A stretch of DNA of 64,000 nucleotides, taken from positions 148,575 through 212,574 of the forward strand of contig NZ_CAMKGL010000008.1 in the NCBI RefSeq assembly GCF_946227985.1, written 5' to 3'. Below, piece by piece: positions 34,414 through 42,886 of the stretch (within the stretch, counting starts at the first letter, position 1; each line of letters starts with the position of its first letter). Made by a program: the position numbers and the translations under genes. Below the pieces are notes generated by a model. The model saw only the letters and a program-made list of their open reading frames with translations. It did no database searches and was not told the DNA's origin. Origin of the DNA: Serratia quinivorans (GTDB lineage: Bacteria; Pseudomonadota; Gammaproteobacteria; Enterobacterales; Enterobacteriaceae).

Positions 34414-35280
34414 TTAGCCGGCACGACGCAGGTTCACCGTATGACGGTCCTGCAGCATCACCAGACGTTCGATATAGGCGCGATCTTTCTCCTCGATGGT
34501 GAAGGCCGAATGCACCCAGTCTTCGGTAATGTCCATTAGTTCCGAACGCGTCAACTGCAACACCCGCTGACGGGCACGCAGCATGGCACGCATACCGTTC
34601 AGTTTGGGCCGAATGGTATCGATAAAGGTACGGGTAGCCACATAGGCGTCGCCGGGCTGGAATAACTGATCGACCAGGCCGCGGCTTTCAAACCACTCCG
34701 CGGTATGCGACTCGCCGCCCCAAATCAGCTCTTCCGCCAGGCGCATGTTTCCTTTACGCGCTACCAGCGAATAGCCGCCCATGCCGGGGAACAGGTTAAA
34801 CGCAATTTCCGGGAACCCCATGCGCGCATTGTTCTGTGCCAGAACGAAATGGTGCGCCAGCGCCGCCTCAAAGCCACCGCCCAGCGCACTGCCCTCGACC
34901 ATCGCGATGCTAACCGCTCCGGTATCAAATCCGCGAGCCGCCGCATGCACGCAATCAATGCAGGCCCGTGCGTAGGCCATCATCGCCTCACGTTTGCGAT
35001 TTTTAATCGCCTCGGCGAAGAACTGCAAATCGCCACCCACGTTGAACATATTGGGCACCAGCGAGCCAGTGACCCAAAAGTCAAACTGCAATGATGACTC
35101 TTTAGCTGCCTGCGCCAACGTCATGATGTCTTCAATTAACGCCTGATTGAAGCAAGGGCGCGGTTCCGCGCGCAGCAGCATCCACATGATGTGCCGCTCT
35201 TCCTCATAGTAGGCGGAAATCTGTGTCAAATTGCCCGCTTCGGTAAACGGACGACAGGTGGGGTGATTAAGTAATTTCAT
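34414..35280 (-). CDS. rpfF: RpfF: DSF-family signal synthase (crotonase fold)
   Basis: A 288-residue crotonase-superfamily enzyme matching the RpfF branch: it has the two catalytic glutamates 20 residues apart, Glu138 in 'GGGFEAAL' and Glu158 in 'GFPEIAFNLFPGMG', equal in spacing to Glu141/Glu161 of Xanthomonas RpfF. RpfF acts as dehydratase on 3-hydroxyacyl-ACP and as thioesterase to release cis-2-unsaturated fatty acid signals such as DSF or BDSF. The ATG at 35280 is preferred over one four codons upstream because GGAAGG sits 4-5 bases before it and the length then equals Burkholderia RpfF. It is convergent with rpfR. A hairpin with T-run lies 150 bases upstream on the same strand. Confidence 0.92.
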   Translation of the reverse strand: MKLLNHPTCRPFTEAGNLTQISAYYEEERHIMWMLLRAEPRPCFNQALIEDIMTLAQAAKESSLQFDFWVTGSLVPNMFNVGGDLQFFAEAIKNRKREAMMAYARACIDCVHAAARGFDTGAVSIAMVEGSALGGGFEAALAHHFVLAQNNARMGFPEIAFNLFPGMGGYSLVARKGNMRLAEELIWGGESHTAEWFESRGLVDQLFQPGDAYVATRTFIDTIRPKLNGMRAMLRARQRVLQLTRSELMDITEDWVHSAFTIEEKDRAYIERLVMLQDRHTVNLRRAG

Positions 35281-35429
35281 ATGACCTTCCATTTTATCCA
35301 GTGATAACAGGTGAAACCGTTCCAGCCCCTACGGCTGCAGTCACGCGGCGGTTGGTAAACCGCAGCGCCACATCATGAGTAAACGCTTTCTTGGTGATGA
35401 AACAGATAAAAATTGGAGGTCGATGAACG

Positions 35430-35490
35430 AAAAAAACCCCGCTGGCACGGGGCTGATATAAGAATTTTACCTATTGGCAGGCAGTAACAT
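35430..35490 (-). promoter_or_regulatory. Possible leader attenuator upstream of rpfF: 7-codon frame plus terminator
   Basis: On the minus strand a short frame (ATG at 35490, stop at 35467; MLLPANR) is preceded by GGGTGAA and is followed after 14 bases by CCCCG...CGGGG (35437-35452) and seven T residues (35430-35436). The terminator points toward rpfF, whose start is 150 bases further on. It could be an attenuator for rpfF or the end of an independent small RNA beginning near 35560-35590. Both are inference. Confidence 0.4.
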
Positions 35491-35593
35491 TTCACCCGGT
35501 GAACGAACGCGTTAAGCTCACAAATTAGCCGGTTGCCCCACCCGGCGGCCAAATCAACGTACCTTTTGGCTATAATCAAGGTTGAGAGAGCCT

Positions 35594-35719
35594 CTACCCT
35601 AAAGACTTCGAGTTGCAGGAAGGCGGCAACTGAGCGAATCCCGATGAGCTTACTTGAGTAAGTGATTTGGGTAAGTGAGGGCAGCCAACGCGCATGCAAG
35701 TTGAAGTATGACGGGTATA
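35594..35719. repeat. ERIC element upstream of yhjD
   Basis: Left end 'CTACCCTAAAGACTTCGAG', core 'GAGCTTACTTGAGTAAGTGA', right end 'CAAGTTGAAGTATGACGGG'. It fills most of the space before yhjD. The remaining part of the 35281-35745 gap holds the rpfF promoter/leader region. Confidence 0.9.
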
Positions 35720-35745
35720 TTCATCGTTAAGGAAATCGTGACGTA

Positions 35746-36765
35746 ATGCCTACAGGATCAGATAAAGACCCCCGTCAGCCCAACAGTGAAGCGCCGCAAA
35801 AGCCACTGATCGCCATCAAAACCGGCCACCAGACTATTGACCGGCGCATCTCCGGTTTTTCACGCCTGGTCGAACGCATCAAGGCCTGGCCAAGCATCGC
35901 TCACCTGCTCCGCGCCACCGAGCGCTTTAACGATCGTCTGGGCAGCCAGTTCGGCGCCGCTATCACCTATTTCTCGTTTCTTTCGCTGATCCCGATTTTG
36001 ATGGTGTCGTTTGCCGCCGTCGGCTTTGTGCTGGCATCCAACCCTGACCTGTTGACTGGGATAATTAATAAGATTGTTGGCAGCATCAGTGACCCTACGC
36101 TGGCCAGCACGCTGAAAAATACCGTCAATACGGCAATTCAGCAGCGCACCACCGTGGGGCTGACCGGTCTGGCGCTGGCGCTGTATTCAGGCATCAGTTG
36201 GATGGGTAACCTGCGTGAGGCGATCCGCGCGCAGTCGCGTGACGTATGGGAACGTAATCCGCAGGATCAGGAAAAAATCTACTTCAAATACACCCGCGAC
36301 TTTATTTCGCTGAGCGGTTTGGTGGTGGCGCTGATTATCACCCTGACGCTGACCTCCATCGCCGGCTCGGCACAGGCGGCGATTGTCCGTGCGCTGGGCC
36401 TGGAAGGTATCGAGTGGCTGCGGCCGGCGATGACGCTGATTGCGCTGTCGATCTCCATCTTCGCCAACTATCTGCTGTTCCTGTGGATCTTCTGGATGCT
36501 GCCGCGGCATAAGCCGAAGAAAAAGGCGCTGCTGCGCGGCACGCTGCTTGCCGCCATCGGTTTCGAAGTGATTAAGTTTGTGATGACCATGACGCTGCCC
36601 CAGGTGGCTAAATCGCCTTCCGGTGCCGCCTTTGGTTCGGTCATCGGGCTGATGGCGTTTTTCTATTTCTTTGCCCGATTGACGCTTTTCTGCGCTGCCT
36701 GGATCGCCACTGCGCAGTATAAAGAAGACAAAACCCTGCCAGCCTCCGAGCAATCTGCCCCCTGA
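35746..36765 (+). CDS. yhjD: Inner-membrane protein YhjD (YihY/BrkB family)
   Basis: A 339-residue inner-membrane protein of the YihY/BrkB family with about six membrane segments, a cytoplasmic charged N terminus (~1-60) and the family pattern 'QFGAAITYFSFLSLIPILMVS' at ~66-86 (given by its parts 'AAITYFSFLSLIP'). E. coli YhjD was linked to lipid A/Kdo-lipid transport because a mutation suppresses loss of Kdo; its normal role is unsettled. The following gene, yhjE, is the same as in E. coli. A terminator follows at 36780. Confidence 0.92.
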   Translation: MPTGSDKDPRQPNSEAPQKPLIAIKTGHQTIDRRISGFSRLVERIKAWPSIAHLLRATERFNDRLGSQFGAAITYFSFLSLIPILMVSFAAVGFVLASNPDLLTGIINKIVGSISDPTLASTLKNTVNTAIQQRTTVGLTGLALALYSGISWMGNLREAIRAQSRDVWERNPQDQEKIYFKYTRDFISLSGLVVALIITLTLTSIAGSAQAAIVRALGLEGIEWLRPAMTLIALSISIFANYLLFLWIFWMLPRHKPKKKALLRGTLLAAIGFEVIKFVMTMTLPQVAKSPSGAAFGSVIGLMAFFYFFARLTLFCAAWIATAQYKEDKTLPASEQSAP

Positions 36766-36779
36766 AGCAATGCAATCAT

Positions 36780-36809
36780 ACCGGCCACCCTCTGGTGGCT
36801 GGTTTTTTA
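36780..36809 (+). terminator. Rho-independent terminator of yhjD
   Basis: ACCGGCCACC pairs with GGTGGCTGGT and is followed by TTTTTT. Confidence 0.88.
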
Positions 36810-37093
36810 TTCCGACATTTAGCCAACTACCCAGCATATAAAACCAAACAAGACCTATCACACCGGCAAAACCCAGCATAACAAACTACCTGATAACTTT
36901 TCTTTGCGGCTTTTACAGATGTTAAGTCTGCAAATCATTCATTTGGCAACGTTAAAAACCACGCAGAAACACACCAATGAAACATTAAGCTTTTTAACCG
37001 GTTAATTCCCGCATTGTACAAAGTTTCACCATTGAAAAGGCATTTTGCTATGACTAAGATGGATTTTTACCAATCCAAAATATAAGAAAAATT
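36810..37093. promoter_or_regulatory. yhjE upstream region with an 11-codon leader frame
   Basis: The region carries the yhjE promoter. At 37050-37085 lies a short plus-strand frame (ATG to TAA, MTKMDFYQSKI) with AAAAGG 9 bases before its start. It ends 8 bases before the yhjE ATG, which itself has only a weak ribosome-binding site, so translational coupling is possible. Expression of the short frame is not shown. Confidence 0.35.
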
Positions 37094-38416
37094 ATGCAAG
37101 CCTCCATCGCACCAACTCTGGACGCCGACGACGCGCCAACACCCGTCAACTCACGCGGAAAAGTGATTGTCGCCTCGCTGGTCGGGACCGCCATCGAGTT
37201 TTTCGATTTCTATATTTATGCCACCGCGGCGGTGATCGTATTCCCGCATATCTTCTTCCCGCAGGGCGATCCCACCACCGCGACGCTACAGTCGCTGGCC
37301 ACCTTTGCCGTCGCCTTTGTGGCGCGTCCGATTGGCTCGGCGCTGTTCGGCCACTTTGGCGATCGCGTGGGGCGCAAGGTGACGCTGGTCGCCTCGCTGC
37401 TCACCATGGGGATTTCCACCGTGTTGATCGGCTTGCTGCCGAGCTACGAAACCATCGGCATCTTCGCCCCAATCCTGCTGGCGCTGGCGCGATTCGGTCA
37501 AGGCCTGGGGCTGGGGGGTGAATGGGGCGGAGCCGCCTTGCTGGCGACCGAGAACGCCCCGGCCAAAAAGCGGGCACTGTACGGCTCGTTCCCACAGCTG
37601 GGCGCGCCTATCGGTTTCTTCTTCGCTAACGGGACCTTCCTGCTGCTCTCCTGGCTGCTGACTGACCAACAGTTTATGGAATGGGGCTGGCGCGTGCCGT
37701 TTATCCTGTCCGCCGCCCTGGTGCTGATCGGCCTGTACGTGCGCGTATCGCTGCATGAAACTCCGGTATTCGCCAAGGTGGCCAAAGCCGGGAAACAGGT
37801 AAAAATCCCGCTCGGCACGCTGCTGAGCAAGCATCTGAAGGCGACCATCCTCGGCACCTTTATCATGCTGGCGACCTATACTCTGTTCTACCTGATGACG
37901 GTTTACTCAATGACCTACGGCACTACGGCGCAGCCGCTGGGGCTGGGCTACTCACGCAACAGCTTCCTGTGGATGCTGATGGTGGCGGTGATTGGCTTTG
38001 GTGTGATGGTGCCAATTGCCGGCCTGCTGGCCGATGCCTTTGGTCGCCGCAAGACCATGATCGTTATCACTCTGCTGATGATCGCCTTCGCCTTCCTGTT
38101 CCCAAGCATGCTGGGCTCCGGTAACCAGGCGCTGGTGATGGGCTTCCTGCTGTGTGGTCTGAGCATCATGGGCCTGACCTTCGGCCCGATGGGCGCGCTG
38201 CTGCCAGAGCTGTTCCCGACCGAAGTGCGTTATACCGGGGCCTCGTTCTCGTACAACGTGGCGTCAATCCTCGGGGCGGCAGTGGCACCTTATATCGCTA
38301 CCTGGCTGGCAACCCATTACGGCCTGTTCTACGTCGGGCTGTATCTGGCATCCATGGCCTGTCTCACGCTGATCGCCCTGCTGCTGATGAAAGAAACCCG
38401 CGACCAGTCGCTGTAA
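37094..38416 (+). CDS. yhjE: MFS metabolite:proton symporter YhjE
   Basis: A 440-residue, 12-segment inner-membrane carrier of the MFS metabolite:H+ symporter family (ProP/KgtP/ShiA relatives). Visible motifs are 'GTAIEFFDFYIYATAAVIVFP'-type segment 1 (parts 'GTAIEFFDFYIYATA'), the loop 2-3 motif 'GHFGDRVGRKVTL', 'GLGLGGEWGGAALLATE' in segment 4-5 and 'LLADAFGRRKTMIV' in the second half. E. coli YhjE has no firmly known substrate. Order yhjD-yhjE matches E. coli. Confidence 0.93.
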   Translation: MQASIAPTLDADDAPTPVNSRGKVIVASLVGTAIEFFDFYIYATAAVIVFPHIFFPQGDPTTATLQSLATFAVAFVARPIGSALFGHFGDRVGRKVTLVASLLTMGISTVLIGLLPSYETIGIFAPILLALARFGQGLGLGGEWGGAALLATENAPAKKRALYGSFPQLGAPIGFFFANGTFLLLSWLLTDQQFMEWGWRVPFILSAALVLIGLYVRVSLHETPVFAKVAKAGKQVKIPLGTLLSKHLKATILGTFIMLATYTLFYLMTVYSMTYGTTAQPLGLGYSRNSFLWMLMVAVIGFGVMVPIAGLLADAFGRRKTMIVITLLMIAFAFLFPSMLGSGNQALVMGFLLCGLSIMGLTFGPMGALLPELFPTEVRYTGASFSYNVASILGAAVAPYIATWLATHYGLFYVGLYLASMACLTLIALLLMKETRDQSL

Positions 38417-38425
38417 CCCTGCTTA

Positions 38426-38450
38426 TGCGGCCCCTGCCTGCGGGGCCGCA
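38426..38450. terminator. Hairpin after yhjE
   Basis: TGCGGCCCC (38426-38434) pairs with GGGGCCGCA (38442-38450). The stem is strong but the following bases (CTTCCC) are not a T-run. Confidence 0.5.
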
Positions 38451-38524
38451 CTTCCCGCGCTGTCTCCTGTCATAAAATCAGACTATGCTGAATGCTTCGC
38501 CTTTTACGGAAATGGAAATCAATC

Positions 38525-39289
38525 ATGTCTTTGCGCCGCAGACTGTTTTTGTACGTTGCGCCGTTGGTAATGGCCGTCATTGTCATTGCCGGCGCGCTCT
38601 GGATATGGGTGAAGCCACCCCAATCGAGCGCGCTGTGGCGTATCGTCAGCCAACAGTGTTTGCCCAACCAGCAGGCGCATAGCAATCCGGCCCCCTGCGC
38701 GCAGGTGGACCCACAGGCCGGTTTTGTGGTGTTCAAAGACCGTAACGGGCCGTTGCAATATCTGCTGATGCCAAGCGCTAAAATCACCGGCATTGAAAGC
38801 CCCGCGCTACTGGCTGCCTCCACCCCGAACTTCTTTGAGCAAGCCTGGCAGGCACGGCACTTTATGGCCGATAAGTATGGTAAGGCGATCGACGACGCCG
38901 ATATTTCGCTGGCGATCAATTCAGCCTATGGCCGGACCCAAAATCAGTTGCACATTCATATCTCTTGCCTGCTGCCGTCGGTAAAAACGCAGTTGGCGCA
39001 GTACGCGGCGGATTACAGCGAGCGGTGGGAGCCGATGCCTGGCGGCCTGCTGGGCCATGACTATCTGGTGCGCCGGGTGACGCCTGAAGAGTTGCAAAAA
39101 CAGGGTGCTTTCCGCCTGCTGGCAGATGAGGTTGCACGCTCAAAGGGCCGTATGGGGAGCTTTGGCCTGGCGATGACGGCATTGCCGGGCGGCGATTTTC
39201 TGTTGCTGGCCACCGAGCGCAGCCTGCTGCCGTTTACACTGGCTTCGTCAGAAGAGATCCAGGATCACGACTGCCAGGTATTGAAGTAA
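38525..39289 (+). CDS. cdh: CDP-diacylglycerol pyrophosphatase
   Basis: A 254-residue membrane-anchored enzyme that cleaves CDP-diacylglycerol to phosphatidate and CMP. An N-terminal anchor (about residues 8-28, 'LYVAPLVMAVIVIAGALWIW') is followed by a HIT-like catalytic domain with 'SAYGRTQNQLHIHISCL' (H-I-H motif), 'ADKYGKAIDDADISLAIN' and 'GSFGLAMTALPGGDFLLLA'. The ATG at 38525 gives the family N terminus; an earlier ATG at 38492 has no good site. It lies between yhjE and yhjG, where E. coli has no cdh. Confidence 0.92.
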   Translation: MSLRRRLFLYVAPLVMAVIVIAGALWIWVKPPQSSALWRIVSQQCLPNQQAHSNPAPCAQVDPQAGFVVFKDRNGPLQYLLMPSAKITGIESPALLAASTPNFFEQAWQARHFMADKYGKAIDDADISLAINSAYGRTQNQLHIHISCLLPSVKTQLAQYAADYSERWEPMPGGLLGHDYLVRRVTPEELQKQGAFRLLADEVARSKGRMGSFGLAMTALPGGDFLLLATERSLLPFTLASSEEIQDHDCQVLK

Positions 39290-39292
39290 AAC

Positions 39293-39315
39293 GGCCCGCG
39301 GGATATCCGCGGGCC
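39293..39315. terminator. Bidirectional hairpin between cdh and yhjG
   Basis: GGCCCGCGG and CGCGGGCC form a near-perfect palindrome between two convergent stops. On the minus strand GTTTTACTT follows, giving a weak T-tract. Confidence 0.6.
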
Positions 39316-39322
39316 TTCACGA

Positions 39323-41359
39323 TCATTTCTTCTGCTTCATCTGCTGAAGGATTTTCCCGCACTGGTTTTCTTCACCGCCTTCGCTGGGAGAAACCAGTGC
39401 CAGCAGGGCCGCCGCCGGCGTTAGCACCACGCCAAGTGCCACCGCCGCCGCACCGCGTGCAATCAGCGGGCCGGCCTTCACACCGGCATCCGGGTGCGCA
39501 AAAGTGCCTTTCACGTACAGCGGTGAACGCAATGTCAGCACCCGCATGCCTTTGCTTTCCGGATCGATGGACAGGTCCAGCCGCTCGGTAGCGAAGTTGG
39601 TATTACCGCTGATATTGATAATCGCATTCTCGGTGTCGAACACAAACAGCCGTGGTGTCGCCACGCCGTCACGGATACCGACATCCGCCGCCGCGCAGTT
39701 GATCCCCACGACGTCATCACCAAATAGCTGCGCCACCAAATAGTTGCCGACGTTCAACCCGAGAATTTCCATCAGGCTGCGGCTGATCACCCCGTTGTTA
39801 ATCACCATGCGCAGATCGCCGCTGCTGGTCGCCAGCAAATCGGCGACCGAATTGCCGCTGCCGGTCAGTTTGGCATCGCCGTTCAATTGCCCCAGGCTGC
39901 GTTTCATCGATCCTACATCCGGCAGCAACTGCTTGAGCTGGAATTTACGCGCATGCAAATCCGCCCGACCCTGCATCGGATTTTTGCTGCCATCGAGACG
40001 GACGGTCGAATTGAGGTTACCGCCCGCCACGCCGAACCGCAGCGGATCCATCACAATGACGCCGTTATCCAATTGCAGGTGGGTATAGAGGTCGCTCAAC
40101 GGTAACGAACTGCCGTGTTCAATGCGTTTGGCGGTGAATTTGACGTCCGCATTCATCACCTTCCAGCTTTTGGTATCAAATTTCTCTACCGGCAGCACTT
40201 TGCCCGCAGGCTGGCGACTCTTCTCACCGCGACCGGCTTTTTCCGTATTGGAGTCGGCACCAATCAGCGGCGCCAGATCGGCAAAACGCAGCTGTTTCGA
40301 CAACACTTCGCCGCTCAGCGTAGGCCGGGGTTTGCCGGCGACATATTTCAAATCGCCGTGGATATCGCTGTCGCCAATTTTGCCGTCGAATTTCTGGTAC
40401 TGGAACACCGCCCCGCCTTTCTCGTGCAACCGGGCAGTCAGGTGACCATCGGTGGAGTATGGCGGGGTATTGGGCAACAGCACGCCGGTGAGGGCATACA
40501 GGTTACCCAGGCTTTCGCCGGAGAATTTAAGCCGCAGATCCAACCCGCCAAGGTTCATCGGGTCGGACAACGTCCCCACCACCACCACCCGAGTAGAACC
40601 GGAGCGTACGTCAGCCTGCAGCGGGAATGGCACCTCGGCATTCTGCAACGACAGCATGCCGCCAATCTTGCCACTGCCCGATAACGGCTCGCCGTTGTAT
40701 TTGCCTTTCACCTTCCAACCGAAGATATAGTCTTGCGGGATCGCTGTGGCAGCGTCTTTTTTGCCGGTGACTTCACTGAATGGCAAAGGCTTGCCGAGTG
40801 GATCAATCTCTGCGCGGAAATCGGCCTTCAGCGTGGCGTCCTTGAAAGCAATCTGGCCGCGATCGAAGACGATGTCATGAATGTTCACCGACCAGGCAGA
40901 CGGCGGCTGGTTTGGGTCACCGGCCAGGTTGAACGTCCAGTTATTCTCGCCGTTGGCCAGCCGCTGCAAGCTGGCGTTCGGCTGTTTCAGCCAGATACGC
41001 GGGATCAACAGTTGCTTGCCCAACAGTGCCAGCGGCGAGATGCTGGCTTCGACGCGCTGCAACTGCACCATGCTGTCGCCAGGGATATTTTTCGGGTTTC
41101 CCAGTACCACATCTTCAGCATGAATTCGCGGCCAGGGTACCCAGGCGCGCCAGCCACCTATATCTTTATCATCGCGTGACCAGTCCACCCCTAAATCGCC
41201 ACGGATGGCGAACGGACGATGCAACTCGGCCGACACCTTGTCATTGATGGTCGGTTTGAGGCGGTTCCAGTCGAAGGTCAGCACAAAGACCACCAACGCG
41301 GCGATGATCAGCAGCACAATGCCGCCAACCCAAGTGAACGCTTTTCCTGTTCTTGTCAT
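39323..41359 (-). CDS. yhjG: AsmA-family protein YhjG
   Basis: A 678-residue envelope protein of the AsmA family with an N-terminal membrane anchor (about residues 9-29, 'GGIVLLIIAALVVFVLTFDW') and a large periplasmic part. The N-terminal AsmA pattern 'NRLKPTINDKVSAELHRPF' and 'AIRGDLGVDWSRD' closely follows E. coli YhjG. AsmA-like proteins (TamB, YdbH, YhdP) form long hydrophobic grooves that move phospholipids between membranes; YhjG probably has a minor or special role in this. Its neighbour pdeH is the same as in E. coli. Confidence 0.92.
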   Translation of the reverse strand: MTRTGKAFTWVGGIVLLIIAALVVFVLTFDWNRLKPTINDKVSAELHRPFAIRGDLGVDWSRDDKDIGGWRAWVPWPRIHAEDVVLGNPKNIPGDSMVQLQRVEASISPLALLGKQLLIPRIWLKQPNASLQRLANGENNWTFNLAGDPNQPPSAWSVNIHDIVFDRGQIAFKDATLKADFRAEIDPLGKPLPFSEVTGKKDAATAIPQDYIFGWKVKGKYNGEPLSGSGKIGGMLSLQNAEVPFPLQADVRSGSTRVVVVGTLSDPMNLGGLDLRLKFSGESLGNLYALTGVLLPNTPPYSTDGHLTARLHEKGGAVFQYQKFDGKIGDSDIHGDLKYVAGKPRPTLSGEVLSKQLRFADLAPLIGADSNTEKAGRGEKSRQPAGKVLPVEKFDTKSWKVMNADVKFTAKRIEHGSSLPLSDLYTHLQLDNGVIVMDPLRFGVAGGNLNSTVRLDGSKNPMQGRADLHARKFQLKQLLPDVGSMKRSLGQLNGDAKLTGSGNSVADLLATSSGDLRMVINNGVISRSLMEILGLNVGNYLVAQLFGDDVVGINCAAADVGIRDGVATPRLFVFDTENAIINISGNTNFATERLDLSIDPESKGMRVLTLRSPLYVKGTFAHPDAGVKAGPLIARGAAAVALGVVLTPAAALLALVSPSEGGEENQCGKILQQMKQKK

Positions 41360-41462
41360 AACTGCTCCCTGAACGCAATAACTTACCCGTAAATTGAATA
41401 AGTGGCTTTACCAAGCCTAGCCGAGAATAGGCAAGAGTTCACGCTTTCGAGGACGATGGGGC

Positions 41463-42326
41463 TCAGGCCGCAGGCATGGAAAATCGCGTAGGCAGGGTTT
41501 GCAAGGTGTCGAAATGGGCCGGGCGAGAAAGAAAGTAACCCTGGGCAGCCAGTGCGCCAGAGCGCTGTACCAGTAACCATTCCTGCTCGGTTTCCACCCC
41601 TTCGACGATCACCCCTTCGCTATGCTGGTTCATCATTTTGATCAGGGTGACAAGCAACTGGACGCCATCTTCCGTTTGCTTGAGCAAGGTGAATAACTCA
41701 CGCGCAACCTTGATATATTGATAACGCCAGGTACTGACGGCAGAGAAATTCGCCAGGCCGCTACCGAAGTCATCCAGCCACAGCCGCTCGGCACCGGCAA
41801 TCTGCTGCAACGGACTGTTTAAAGCCATCCCGGCGTGCTCCACCAGCTTAAAGCGCAGATAGGGCATGCCGGCAATCTGACGTTGCAACGCGCCGTGCTG
41901 CTGCAATGCCTGCAAGGCAATACCGTCGATATTGACCGACACCATCAATCCGTGGCGGGTCAGCAGCGGCTGCCAGTACTGCAGCAGTTCAAGCTGTTCC
42001 TGAATGATCTGTAGACGTTTGCGGACGTCGAGAGCAGCGAAATAATGCTCCGGCGACAGAGGTTTTTCCGGGGTGGCTGGGTGATATATCGCCGTCAGCA
42101 GCTCGAGCGCCATTAAAGTGCCACAGATGCGATAGATCGGCTGGAAGGTGTATTGCCGTCGGCATTGCCGCCAATAATGCTGTGCTTTGATCTGCGTGCA
42201 TACGGCGAGGAGTGGCGCCAGCAGGCCCGTGCTCATCTTGGTTATCATTGGTACTGTCGCCATTGAAGGGGAATGAAAACGCTCTGGCTGCGCTATTGGC
42301 TCCCTGGGTTTATCGGCAACAGACAA
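41463..42326 (-). CDS. pdeH: Cyclic-di-GMP phosphodiesterase PdeH (YhjH)
   Basis: A stand-alone EAL-domain protein of up to 287 residues that hydrolyses c-di-GMP and, in E. coli, keeps levels low so that the flagellar brake YcgR stays off. The signature reads ELL in 'LMALELLTAI' instead of EAL, but E. coli YhjH has the same change, so it is family-typical. Other active-site blocks are 'VSVNIDG', 'FKLVEHAG', 'WLDDFGSGLANFSA', 'IVEGVETEQEW' and 'AAQGYFLSRP'. The start is uncertain: the open frame begins at a TTG (42326) and ATGs at 42263 and 42248 are alternatives. In E. coli this gene belongs to the flagellar class 3 regulon; no FliA promoter was confirmed here. Confidence 0.88.
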   Translation of the reverse strand: MSVADKPREPIAQPERFHSPSMATVPMITKMSTGLLAPLLAVCTQIKAQHYWRQCRRQYTFQPIYRICGTLMALELLTAIYHPATPEKPLSPEHYFAALDVRKRLQIIQEQLELLQYWQPLLTRHGLMVSVNIDGIALQALQQHGALQRQIAGMPYLRFKLVEHAGMALNSPLQQIAGAERLWLDDFGSGLANFSAVSTWRYQYIKVARELFTLLKQTEDGVQLLVTLIKMMNQHSEGVIVEGVETEQEWLLVQRSGALAAQGYFLSRPAHFDTLQTLPTRFSMPAA

Positions 42327-42364
42327 TAAAACTTTAAGCGGTGGCTAAAGCCTTCTACATTGAA

Positions 42365-42489
42365 TATACCCTATAGCTTTCAAGTTGCAGCTAGGCGACC
42401 AGTTCGCTTATCCCCAGGCGCTTACTTTAGTAAGTAACTGGGGTGCGCGAGTGCAGGTAACAACACTGCAGCTTGAAAGATGACGGGTA
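42365..42489. repeat. ERIC element between pdeH and the tautomerase gene
   Basis: Full ERIC: left end 'TATACCCTATAGCTTTCAAG', core 'CCCCAGGCGCTTACTTTAG' and 'TAAGTAACTGGGGTGCGCG', right end 'CAGCTTGAAAGATGACGGG'. Confidence 0.93.
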
Positions 42490-42517
42490 AAGCGGTATCA
42501 AAATCCAAGGAAAAAAC

Positions 42518-42721
42518 ATGCCCTACGTAAATATCAAAATTACCCGCGAAGGCGCGACGCCGGAGCAAAAGAAACAGCTGATCGCCGGGGTGACCCAACT
42601 GCTGGTGGATACGCTGGGTAAGAATCCGGCTACCACCGTGGTGGTCATTGACGAAGTAGAAACCGACAACTGGGGTATCGGTGGCCAAAGCGTCACCGAC
42701 CTGCGCGCCGCGGCTAAATAA
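42518..42721 (+). CDS. 4-oxalocrotonate tautomerase-family protein
   Basis: A 67-residue small enzyme of the tautomerase superfamily. Pro2, which becomes the catalytic N-terminal proline after Met removal, is present ('MPYVNIKITREGATPEQKKQ'), as is the usual beta-alpha-beta pattern ending 'NWGIGGQSVTDLR'. Family members isomerise 2-hydroxymuconate-like keto-enol compounds; no aromatic degradation genes are nearby, so the substrate is unknown. It follows an ERIC element and has AAGGAAAA before its ATG. Confidence 0.88.
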   Translation: MPYVNIKITREGATPEQKKQLIAGVTQLLVDTLGKNPATTVVVIDEVETDNWGIGGQSVTDLRAAAK

Positions 42722-42782
42722 CGGCCGGAGGTTGGCTACGCATCGGGAAACTTTTTAGTTTCCCGATCGCTGTCATAAATAA

Positions 42783-42801
42783 ATTAAAACGTTGTTTTAT
42801 T
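42783..42801. promoter_or_regulatory. KdgR-type operator upstream of kdgK
   Basis: TAAAAC (42785-42790), GTT, GTTTTA (42794-42799) forms a palindrome within an AT-rich frame, matching the known KdgR box pattern (an A-rich half ending in AC and a mirrored GT-T-rich half). It lies 88 bases before the kdgK start. KdgR represses pectin/hexuronate genes in enterobacteria and is released by 2-keto-3-deoxygluconate, the substrate of KdgK. Confidence 0.7.
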
Positions 42802-42886
42802 TTTATTGACTCCCTCGCCCCTTGCATTGAGACTGGCTTTATTTCACATCAATTCATCTTCTTCTTTCAGCCAGGGCTCGTTGACT

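Noticed and set aside
35373..35699. 108-codon minus-strand frame between rpfF and yhjD
   Set aside because: Its N-terminal part reads through an ERIC element and it crosses a strong terminator hairpin on its own strand, so it is unlikely to be a gene.
42080..42130. ELL instead of EAL in the pdeH product, considered as an inactive enzyme
   Set aside because: E. coli YhjH, an active phosphodiesterase, has the same ELL; the other catalytic motifs are intact.
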